A stretch of DNA of 64,000 nucleotides, from assembly GCA_015680685.1 (NCBI GenBank), contig MNCI01004501.1, forward strand, positions 906,843-970,842, given 5' to 3'. Both the position numbers and the translations under genes were made by a program. This document shows positions 27,201 to 39,200 of the stretch, in pieces. Positions within the stretch are counted from its first letter, which is position 1, and each line of letters begins with the position of its first letter. The DNA comes from Gnetum montanum (Eukaryota; Streptophyta; Gnetopsida; Gnetales; Gnetaceae). The notes under the pieces were generated by a model. It had not been told where the DNA came from. It was given only the letters and a program-made list of their open reading frames with translations, and searched no databases.

Positions 27201-30200
27201 TAAATTAAAAATATCTTTCTTAGTATTCTGTAGTATCTATATTTTAAAAGGTGTTTTTTTGGTCTGTTTTGCAAATGCTAATGCGTTTTTAGTGAGTCAA
27301 ATTATCGTTTAATTTCATTAACACAATTTACAAAATAAACTAAATGCAAAGTATTTTTTGTTTTCAGAGTTTTGGTGGATTCTGCGTGGTTACATATTTA
27401 AGCTTTGCTCCGCAAGGTCTGAAGCGTGCTCTTGTGACTGGAGGCCTTCCACCTCTTGGCAATCGCTGTTCTGCAGATACTGTATATAGAGCATGCTATC
27501 CACAGGTTGTGTCTCAAAATAAAAAATTCTATGAGAGGTTTCCACACGACAGAGAAATTGTGCAACAACTTGTTCTTCATCTTGTCGAATCTGAAGGAAT
27601 GGCTGTAAGAATCGATCATTTTTGTTTCATTCTTGTTTAATGTGCATCTGCACACATGCAGACAAATCCTGGTTTCTACCTTGTTCATTTTAAAAAGCTA
27701 ATTGTTTCTTCTAAGAATCAGCATGGTAACTATTTGTTGTTAAGCCAGGTTGCGCTACCGTCTGGAAGCTTGCTGACACCTCGGAGTCTACAACTTCTTG
27801 GTCTGTCAGCCTTGGGTTCTGGCAATGGTTTTGAGAGGCTTCATTACCTGTATGCCATACTTCTGTTTTGAGAAAAATCATAAATACAGCGTCGGCTCTT
27901 GCCCACTGAAATTGTAATACTGAGTATGCAATCTTGTCAGGCTTGAAAGGGTATGGGATCCAATTCTGGTGCAAGGAAGGAAGAAACAAATTAGTTATAA
28001 TTTTAAGAGAATGGCAAGTATTTATAACCTTATTATTACAAAAATAACTTCCACGGTTTATTATAGGATCCTAAAATGAAGATTCCCGGTCATAGTTTTG
28101 CATAATATAAGTAATTGCTGTTGTTCAAATGTAGGGGAAGTTATGAATCATGAAAAATCTAATTGTTGAACATGATATACGTTAAAATTTTAACTGAATC
28201 ACAATCTTGGATGAGAAGCTTCAGAAGAAGAGACTCCTTGCAGATGGCAACCTTTATTTCTGCTATGCGTTAATCAGCAAAAAATAATAATAATAATAAA
28301 AATTATAGTTTTTTAAAAGCATTGTTTCTTATTGTCAAATCGTGCCTTCTAATGTTTTCCCTTTTACGTATCTACAGTTTGAAAATTGGATAGCATTTGA
28401 CACAAATCCTCTTTATGCAATATTGCACGAAACGATATATTCTCAGGTATCTTGATAATCGTTAGCGTTGACCCTTTAATACACATTTGCATTGTGTATT
28501 GGTGCATGAATTCATGTGTTACTGCAAATTTCTAAACCACACAAGGAATGAATTACCCTATTTGCTTGCTGGCATTCCGTTGTTCATTACAATAACTGCT
28601 GTTCATTTTAAATATTAGGGCGATGCATCAAAATGGTCAGCTGAGAAAATTAGACACGAGTTTGATAATACCTTTGATGCTGTCAAAGCTGCTAAAGAAG
28701 GACAGCCTGTGTACTTCACTGGAGAGGTGCATTTTTAAATTTTTAGAGATTTTTAATTTGATGCTACTCTGTTTTCTCTCTGTTATAATTTTTGTTGCAT
28801 GATGTTTGTTTTTTCTACTGTAGTAGTGGAATCCCATTGGGGCAACCTTTTTTCATTACTTCGTTTTGAACGGAGTTATTTTTGTGTATTGGTCATTCTT
28901 TTGTATGAAATTTAAAACTACAAGAATAAAATATTATGAAATGATGTAGACATTATTGTTATGGTGCCTTTATCCCAAGTACATGGGCTAATGCATTAGA
29001 TAGGTGAAGGATATGCCAATGATTTTCAATGGCTGGCTGTCTATCTAATACCATATCCTGTATCCTGGAGTGATAAATTTACAATTTGCATTGGTGGCAT
29101 GCATTTCAATATATCTCTGTTGGCTTTGAACCTATGACTTGTACAAATACAATCCACATGTTCTAAGCAAGTGAGCTTTGCCTCGCTGACTATGAAATGA
29201 TGCAGTAAATGATATCTCAAAGGAGGTGCATGTTTTTGTACGTATCAAGAGTTTATTTGCGCAAGGAAAAGTCACTTTAAATGGTTTTTTTTTTTAAATT
29301 TTATTTTATTTTTTGCCTTCCCAAGGGAGTGGGGTTCTCAAACTTGGACTAAACATAGAGTTCAATTAGGCATTTCCAAAGCTTCAATCACAATGATATT
29401 CTTTTTTGTAGTATCTCTAATACCCTTCCCATTTTAAATGTAAGATGAATTCTGAAGTTTAAGTGTATGTAGTTGCTAGATGTCATCATCATCATTGTGA
29501 AGAATTTTTTTTTGGCAACTTAGGAAATGTCTTTTGATGTTGTTTTTAATATGAGAAAATCAAAAGTCCCAACCAACCTGAAAACATTCATGTTTTTATC
29601 AATCATTTCATTTGTACATGTTAAAAAAAATTAAAATATATAAAAAACGTAGGGCCTCTTATAATCAAAATTTGAAAATTCACTATAAATTTTCACCAAA
29701 TTCGTTTAGCATGGGGATAGACTTGCACTAGCAATAAATATGTGTTTGACTCATTGTATTAGTGGGTTGATTATATGGCCTTCGCCACCTTCCATCTTTA
29801 ACCTTCTTAACAAGTTGTTAACAAGAAATTAGTTTCTAATCTTTGTCAACTGGAGAATTAATGCGTCAATTATATATTACTTATCCTTCTCAAGTACTAT
29901 GATACCTCAAGGAAATGCAATAGCTACAGAAACATGTTAAAAGTCATTTCTTATAATCTTAAACTACACAAATCAAATTTTACTATCTTAGTATATAAAC
30001 AATAGTGTGATATAAAAAATGTGTATAGCACTAGCTTATTATTAAACTTCATTACACAAAAATTGTAGTGCCCTGCATTTATGCATGTGAACTTAGTACT
30101 TAATTAAGTGCTTAGACTTTAAGTTGTTTTGGAGCTTTTTCATATATGTGTGGCTAATGCTTTTAAAAAATACGAAGACTTTTTCTTTTAGGTGACATAA

Positions 30201-33200
30201 GCAAGATTAGTATTTATTTCTAATTTCTTTTTAATTATTTATTATTTCAAGTTAAAAATATATATTTTATTGACGAATGAGCATAGCAATGTCCAACATT
30301 GTTTTAGGATAATACTAGAAATTTTCTTTTGAAAAGAGGTTAGGAATATATATTAATAAAAATCGTGATATATATACAATGAAACAGAAGCGGGGGGCAA
30401 GACCTTGTTTCACCCCACAACACCCCACCCCTTGGAAGTGGGGCAAACACCCCATGGCCTCAACCAATCAAGCAAACTAGAAAAAAAATATAAAAAGGAA
30501 AACCCTCTTAACCCGAGTCCACCTTAGTCTCAATTCAACAACAAAAACCTTGTTTGTGTGGGAGAAAGCTTTCACAAAAACTAAGACCCAAGGATCAAAA
30601 CCAGACCCAAATAAAACAAAGAACCTTCACCCAACCAACATCAAAGACCAAGAACCTAGAGATGCCTAGAAAGCTTGACACAATGACACGTAGTGCGTTC
30701 TTGGGCATGGATGGCTTTCAGAATTGCTCTATGTCTCTCAATGCACAAAAGTGGCAGCTTGTTGGAAGCCTTTTAAGGTCTCAGTTTGGATGTGCCAGTG
30801 CAGAGCCTTTAATGATGTATGGACATTTTCCCGCCTCCAACAACATCTGGGCATTTGGCTCATGGGCACGATCAATCTATCGCTGGAGCTCCTCTACCTC
30901 CCTTTGCTCTTTCTCGTGTTGCTCATTATCCACCAGCTCTTGCTTAGCTCTGTGTCAAGAGCTCTAGAGCTAGTATGAGGCTGATTTGCTCCATGTTGTT
31001 GAGGAAGCAAGAGCCTAAGAATAGGCATGCTGGGAGCTAGAGTTGAGCAAGCAGGAAGAGGTGATTAGATTTAGACTCCAAGAGGTAGAACAATAGATGG
31101 AAGAGGCCACCCTGCAGGAACACAAACATAGGGAATTATTGGAGGCTATCAAGAGGAGTGCCCTGCAAGAAGGGCTCAAGGTGCAAGTCCATGAGGATAT
31201 ACACCATGAGGAAAAAGAGAGACTACGATGAGAGAAGGAGGAAGAGGCTTAGTGTGCTAGGGCCATCCTTGAGGATGAATAGCTATTGTAGAGGCCAATG
31301 GTCATGCATGAAACCAAAGCTAGGTGCTGGTTTAGAATGGGCTGTTGCCCCTATGATGTGATGGGGGTTAACTGCAACATCTCTTGGGTGGGCCTCAAAA
31401 GGCACATTTGGAAGACCACTACGAAGTTCCATTTAGACAAGGCCTTTATTGTGGAGGCCCAACAGAACCACGAGGAGTGGTATAAGGAATTTTAGGAGGT
31501 AGTGAACTTCGTTGCTATGGAGCATTTCCGAGGGGCGTTCTGGATGCCATCCATAGGTGGGAGAGGGTAGTCTGCGCTTGTACTAGGATCCAACGACTTG
31601 CTACATGATCTGTCTTATTAGAATGAAGAGAGGGTGCCCTATTAGGGTGATTGGCTTTTTGATTAATGGTTTGAATGTAATTAATAGAAAGGCCTAGGGA
31701 GGGGTTAGATTCGGTGGGGAGGTCCTATTTCCCCCTTAGTAAAATTTTTTGAGATAGGGGGTTTTCTTTGGTCCTATATGTTTTCCTATTGATCTCTTTG
31801 GTGGGGTTTCCTCCTTCCTCAACTGGGGGGAGGGGTGAATTATCCCCTTTCCTACGAGGTATATCCTCCATGTAATTTCCCGGACTATTTTTGTTAATGC
31901 AATGCTTGACCATTTCGCTAAAAAGATGAAAATATGGTCCCACTGGGTAGTTTTTTAATTGTTTAAGATTAAAATCTCAAATCCTAGGGCTTGAATTGAA
32001 AAACTAATTGTAGATCTATGCTCTAGGTGTAAAACTAAGTGTTTTTTTTTTTTGAGAAGATTTCAGGTTTTGTATTATAAATAATTATCATGGCTAATGT
32101 ACAAGCGTGAAAGCTGCGTAGGGGGAGATGTAACCCCTCAAGAAACACTATTCGTGGGGTGAAACACTTGTAACTTGGGCTTGAAAGATTCCCTAGACCC
32201 ACAAAACAAAGCAAAATGTGCCTATCAAAAGGCCTCCATAATTAGGTATAAAACTAAGTTAATCCATCAAATTTGAGCATGATTTGAGAACTTTTAATTT
32301 TGATGTTTAATTTATTAAATATTTAATAATTTAGAATTCTTAGTAAATGTCAAAATAAACCATGGACCCACATCACATTAATTTTCGAGTATGCTTTTAA
32401 AATAATGCTGGACTTTGCCATGCTCATTTGTAAATAATATATATATATATATATTTAACTTGAAATAATAAATAGTTAAAAAGAAATTAGAGATAAATCA
32501 TAATCTTGCTTGTCACCCAAAGAAAAGTTTTCATATTAATTCGAAGCATTAGGCACATATACAAGTTAAAAGTGTGTGTATATATATAAGCTGTAAGCTT
32601 TAAAACAAGTTAAAATCTAAGTATTTAATGTAGTACTACGTTCACATGTATAAATGTAGGGTACTACATTTTGACGTGTAGTTAGAATTTTTAGTTGATT
32701 GAATATTTAATTAATTAAAGTATATAAAAAATTCAAAGTTGTTAGATCACGCTCAAATTGGGTAAACTAACTCATTTTTACACCTAGAGTATAGATCTAC
32801 AATTATTTTCTCAATTTAAGTACTTGATTTTAAGATTTTTACATTAAATAATGGAAAAAGAACCTCGTGGGAACATATTTTGCTTGATTTAATCAAAATA
32901 TTAGTTTTTAGCATGGTAGCTATAGCATGTTTGTGCTTGTTACAACTAGCTTGACATGTATAAAATGTTGAATGTACAAAAATGTTTAGTATCAATGATT
33001 TTTACTCGATAAATTATAGAAAATATGGAAGATAGATAAAAGGCTAAAAATAAATTAGAAACCCTCATAGCTTATAAACTAAAAAGCACATAAAACAAGA
33101 CAAAAAGGTGGGGCGATAAGAAAAGTCAATGTGGGATGGTGATATATACCTTATGACATGCTTATGATGACATTTATTTTTTTATACTAATTGTCTACTT

Positions 33201-36200
33201 CATAATAATGGCTGGAAAAAGGACAAAGGGCTCATTTAGTAGGGACCATGTGACTTTCTTGAGTGTTGTCAATGTCATATGTTCATGTCCTCATGAGAGC
33301 TTTCACATCTAAGTCAAATAGTAATGATGCCATGAATAAAAAATGGATTTTTTGAGATTGGGTTGTCTTGTCTTTGTCTAAGCCTCGTGGTCTCCTCCAT
33401 CCTATAAATAAAAAATGGGTTTTGGCGGGGGGTGGGGAGGGGGGAAGTGGTTTGTGGGGGGAGGGGGTGGGGTGTTAGGTGGGGGAGCAGGGGTGCGGTT
33501 GTTCTCATTTTCACCTTTGCAATGGAAGGGGAGACTAAGGTAGTTTAAGGTGTGTGAGCAACTGAGGAGAGGAAAATGAGAGTTGATGTTCTTTGCTTGT
33601 TCTCAACCATCTTTTGGATTGCCTTGAGTGGTTTTGTAGGCTCTAGGGAGGCTAATTTTGCTATTGATGTTGGAGGTTTTTGTCATTGGTTATTAGGGGC
33701 TATTTGGCTGATCCAAAGGATTGTTTTCTCTTACTTTTGTGAGAGGATTTTGGCAAATAGGCCAAGCTCAACTCTAGTAAGTGTGTATTTCAAACCTTTG
33801 TTGGATAGATATTTTTAGTAGGTGTTTGATTTTGTATTGGCTTAGATAAATGAGGATTATTTCATGAGGACATGTGGGATTTCTTGTGAGCTGTGAAGAT
33901 TATTTCATGTAGTCTTTTGTATGCCTTAGATTGATTTTTGGCATGCATGTATTGGGCTCATGAGTTAGCATTTACTTTGTGTAATGTGCATTTGGTATTT
34001 CATGCATTTGTGATCATTTTTTTTTTATAAAATGCACCTCATCATTCTATCCAAGGTTGGTGATCTCATGTTTGGGCTACAAAAGCTTAGTTCTTGGAGG
34101 TGCTTGATGGTGCTAGACCCTACCATTTTATCCAACTTTGGTGTTCTTCTTGTGCGGGCTACAAGATGTTGTAGGGTTGGAGGGAGTTGGTGTATCACAG
34201 TTGGATGGCCAAAGAATATGAGGGTTTTAAACATATTTTTAGTATCTTATCGATTTTCACAATTCCTATATTGTCTAGAAAAAGTCATTGATATTAAACT
34301 TTTTATACATCTAACATTTTGCACATGTTGAGCTGGTCAAAAGAAGCATAAACATACCCTAGTTACCTATGTAAAAATTAATATTTAATCAAACCAAAGA
34401 AAATATTGGCCTACAAGATACTTTTATCTAATTGTGTAATATTAAAACTGTAATATTTAGAAGTCACATTGAGAAACTAGTTATAGATATCTACTCTATA
34501 TATAAAATCAAGTTAGTTCACCAAATTTGAGTGGAATTTGTCATGCCTGAGGTGTAGATTCTAGCCCAACCATTGCAGGTGGAATTTTTTTGAAGCCTGT
34601 AGCTTAGTTTTCTGCAGGCAAACAATGTCACATTCCTCATTCTGCACAATCTCCCGCAGGGTATTTCTTTTATAGGGTGTACCCTGTCCCCTACAGTTCC
34701 ATGATAGGATCTTCATGCTTTACTAGTGGATCATCACTGGTAGACCTCTTTTAGGGTTTGCTGTATGCCCAAGTCAATACTTGTTTGTTTGTCCTACGAT
34801 AGTGAATTGGATGGGTGGCCCAACCTTTCCCCCTTTGGCAAAATCAAAAACCTGCCAGAACCTCTCATAGGTGGAGGAGTTGAGACTAGCATTCATGGCT
34901 TAGAACTCCCTTGAACCACATTAACCCATTCGCTCAGTGGGGGGAGCTTGACCCCTAGTTTAGTGGGCATGATAGAAGGTGAGGTAGTGGGAGATGGGCT
35001 GCGTGCACCCACAAGCACCACTCGAGGCACCCAAGGGTCGGCAGGTGAAGCCAGCACCCACCCCCGCCACCCCACCACTGCCCATTTCCCACCTAGAGGA
35101 CCCACCTTTGGGTGATGCGTAGGAGCCTTGGCATGTTGTTGCCCTGGCCCCCAAAAATGGCACTCGACCTTGTGATGGTCATTTTTCTTGCACAGGGAAC
35201 ACCCCTTCTAGGCGTGTGTGATTGCCTTCGTCGGTTGCTCCTCTTCCAAGTTTTCAAACTCTACCCAGAGTCGTTCTTCACCTCAGGCAATTCAAGCACC
35301 ATCTCCTTGACCAAGTCCATGGATGACAAAGGCCTGCCAAACACAAAATTGGGCAAAGCCCATATGCTCCATCGACACTATAAATTTATCGAAGGAGGTG
35401 AGCTCCTTGAAAAAACTAGCTATCTTCTGTAGAAAGTCTAAATTCCACATTTCCGAGGGAATCCTAGAAATGCGCACCCAGATTGGCACTAGAGAAAATC
35501 AGTCCGATTCTTGGTGAGCACTCGGCCACCAGTGCATAAGCACTAGCCCCTTGGCACTGTAGAACCATGGCCCCCTTAGAGGACTGCATCCCTGCCCTCC
35601 AGACTTTTAAAGACAAATAGTAATAGTTCGTCCAATAGACTATGGAGCTCCACCTCCTTAATCCCCCAGACCTCCAATGTCCACTTGTGGGTAAGGTCCA
35701 GCCTAGGCTAGGCCTCGGAGGAAACAAAATGCTTGATTAGGTTACGCTCCATGGTCTGAACCCCCTCACTAGGAGGTGCATTGACCCTCAGCCTCATCAC
35801 GTTGTCCAAGTGGGAGCATGCCTCAATGCCTCTGTCCATGAAACCAGAACCACCCGCTGCACTTGCGCCCCCCATCGAGCCATTACTAGCCCCAGGATCC
35901 CCCCCAACCCCAGCTTTGGCCTCTTGCCACTATCGTGCGCATTCTCCAACATGCTAGCCCTAGCTCCCGCCCTAGCCCTAGCTCCTGCCCGACCCTAGCT
36001 TTGGTTCCCGTGTTCGCCATCCACATATTAGCTATTTTTCTGCTATATTTGAGATGTTATTATTAATTAAATTATTCAATAAAGTAAAAAAGGTTTTAAC
36101 AGAACACTAAAATAAAGCATAGATCCAAATTTCATCAATTTTATAGTCGTTGTCATCATCATCCTAGCCTTGTCCCAACCAAAATGGGGTTGACTACATA

Positions 36201-39200
36201 AGTTCTTTTTCACCATTCACCTCTATGTAGAACTAGATCTTTGTTTATTTGCAGTTTCCTCAAAGCATCCGTGATCATGTGACTACTACGCATTACATCA
36301 AGGGAATGTCCTAGCATCTTCATTTGTCAATTAAAATTTATTTTTTCTATCTTAAAATAATAAATAATTAGAAAGAACATATATACACACACTTTAAAAC
36401 AAGTTCAAGTCTAAGTATTAAATAGAGTATTAAAGTCACATGTACAAATGTGGGGTACTATTTTAATTCAGCTAGAGTTGTATCTCAAGGAGAAGCAGAA
36501 ATTAAATTTTGACATATGTGATGTTCTATGAATATGCAAATATGGATGTTGTATAGTTTGCAATTCTTTTTGTATTGTGTCTAGACTTATGTTTAATGCA
36601 TGAATAAAGGCAAATTTGTTGATGTTGAAGAAGGGCTCATTAAAACTGGCTGTTTTGGATTTCTCTTGCATAAGCATGAGGCTTCGTGTTGCTTGTCTAT
36701 TCCCATATGTTGACATAGGATCTCAGCTTTATAGGGTATTTGGGATACCTTATTGTTCCGGTGGAAAATAATATATTATTGTTAAAATCTTAGTTAATAA
36801 TCCCTAGAAATACTACGTTCTTGATTCATGGGATGGTTAAGTAATTATATGTGCATCAATATATCCTGCAGTAACAAATTGGCATAAGCTATGGCATGGT
36901 TGTATCCTTGAGAAAATTAAAATGTTTATATAGCTACTGAAAAGGCATGCCATTCTGATGCGTGTTTTCTTGGTGCTCCGTGGCCTCAATGTACTGCAAC
37001 ACTATGTCTTCTGTAACGGGGATAACCCTGAAACCATTGATCACCTATTCTATAATTGCAGGTTCTTATGGTTGGTTTGGGCCACACCTTACATAAATCC
37101 TTCTATGGCTGTTATGGAAGACTTGCCTGTAGCTACCCTTCTTTGGGCCCTCTGGAAGATTGGGAACTTGATTGTTATTTCTGTCACAGAGGTTCCTTTC
37201 CTGACCTTGATTGCGAGTATCTCATGGAAACTTTGGATAGAGGTGGTATCCATGATGGGTGGCTCAAGCACCATCGAACCAGATATTGTGGCCTACAAGG
37301 ATAACGCTGACCTTTGGGAAATGGTGACAATAGTTAGATTGGCCTCTCTTTTGCAGAAGTTGAGAGGTGAGGCTTACTTGAATACTTCCCAATTCTTTTC
37401 CCGATGATGGGAGGATTCAACAACCTGTTGGGGTATGCAGAATATGTTGGTTGAGGTGGCCACCTTAGAGTATTTGGAAATCCTTGTGGGTGGAGAGCTT
37501 GTATTGCCTAACATGAGGAGCCTGCAGGAGGTGTCGCTGTTCTTCCACAATGCCGTTTTGCAGACCTCCAGAGGTCAAGTGCCTTGGGCTTAGTTGTTGG
37601 GTGTTTGGTGGATGGTGGTGGACTTGGTGTAGAGGTTCTTTCTACGCAACATCTAGTTTATCTTTATGAGGTATCTTCTTTTGCGTTGACTGGTGAACTT
37701 GCCAAGATTTTTCATGGCCATGCTGGAGAAAAGGAAGATCGGTAGACACTCAGGGTTGCTTGTTGTCCTCTAGCATTTGGCTAAGGCTTGCTCCCTTTTG
37801 GCTCCTGTCCCCTTGCCTAGGGTTGTTGACTGACAGCTCACTTACAAGAGGTGGGGAAGGTAGGCTTTGAATGCTAAGGGGTTGATCTTCCGCATGGGGG
37901 TTTCCACGGCCTGAGCAAGGAAAAGAGACTAATGATATTCACAGTTTGGCAAGTAGTGAATATTTCCTCTGAGTCTGCAGAACTTGAGTGGAGTCAATGA
38001 TAGAGAATGCTTTTCAAAGATAGGAGGAGATAAATGATAAATAGTGAATTTCAGCAGTGGCTGGAATAGAGCAAAAATGATTGGAAGGCCAACTAGAAGG
38101 TGCAAGTGGAGGAGAGGCTGGTGTAGGATATCATGCATCAGGTCACTGAGACAGAACAGAAGCTGAAGCAACAAATAGACACAGATCATCCAAAATAATG
38201 TAGGCTTGAAGTTAGACTGAAATGGAAAAACCAAAGGACAATAAGGTTGTTGGAGGTAGAACTCCACTATAGGCTTGAATTGGAGATAATGTGCCAAATT
38301 AGAGCTAAGCTGCGGCATGAAATGGAGGAGGAGATGCATTGTGAGGAAGAAGAGCAGAGAAGGCAAGATTGAGAACAACAGGAATATAAGGAGATACAAC
38401 ACTGGTTAAGGAAGCAAATATTAGAGAATGACTCAAAAGCAAAGAATGTCCTTATATTATGTTGAGGATTAATGGATACATCCCTTGGGAGGACATTGGA
38501 TCTTTCTTTCGTAGGATCTCTCACACATGCCACCCTGATAAGGCAACAAATACAATTGCGGCTGAGAAAAGGAAACACCTAGAGAATGTAACGAACCACT
38601 TCTCTTTGAGTTTTTGCAGTAGTCTTTGTGTGTGTTGGTGTTTACATTTTGTTTTGAGGTTGTGTATGTGCTTTGATTGGACTGTGATGGAAGTGACTGA
38701 TTGGAATATTAAAAAATTTGTTGGCCTGATTTTTATATATATTATGATTAAATATTTAAATACTTGATGCATAAGACATGTGGTTTAAAAAACATGCTGG
38801 GAATGTTTTAAAAAAATAATAAATATATGGGAAAACAAAATATTTTCTGTTCTATTTCTATAGAGAGGCTGAGAACAAAAGGAAAAGAGAGGACAGTACT
38901 CTAAGGTGTGCCTTAAGAGCTAAAATAGATATGTTGAGATATAAATGATTTAAAAAGGAAATGCAAAAGAATGCTCATTACTGAGGAACTTGAGTTATGC
39001 ATCAAGTTGGAGGAACCTGACCCATGAATTAGGGATATTGTGTGCAAATATCATAGCTTTGTATTTTTTTTTTGAGAAGAGTTCGAATGATTATATTAAG
39101 GAAAAATCCAAATATTATGTCTAACCAAAATTGGTGGAGGATTCAAAATATTATTTGTTTGGAACAAATGCAGAGTGGGACGGGCGGGAATGGGAGCACA

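Larger units (their letters stand above)
478..27367 (+). other. Intron 2, 26.9 kb, filled with retroelements
   Basis: Standard gtaaga donor and ttttcag acceptor. The intron holds elements E1-E6, a solo LTR, a gag fragment and two tandem repeats. It separates G-Q from S-F-G of the catalytic elbow. Bases 478-1027 and 1231-1541 are AT-rich intron with nothing I recognise. Confidence 0.9.
34546..36030 (-). mobile_element. E10: 5' part of a LINE, 3'-truncated
   Basis: Only ORF1 and the first 50 or so EN codons are present. They sit inside the third TIR-element copy. It has no poly(A) end, opposite to the 5' truncation usual for LINEs, so a later deletion or recombination removed the 3' part. Confidence 0.7.

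Noticed and set aside
32041-32243. tRNA-derived SINE
   Set aside because: No clear A and B boxes were found; it matches LINE 3' UTR ends, so it is treated as a truncated LINE.
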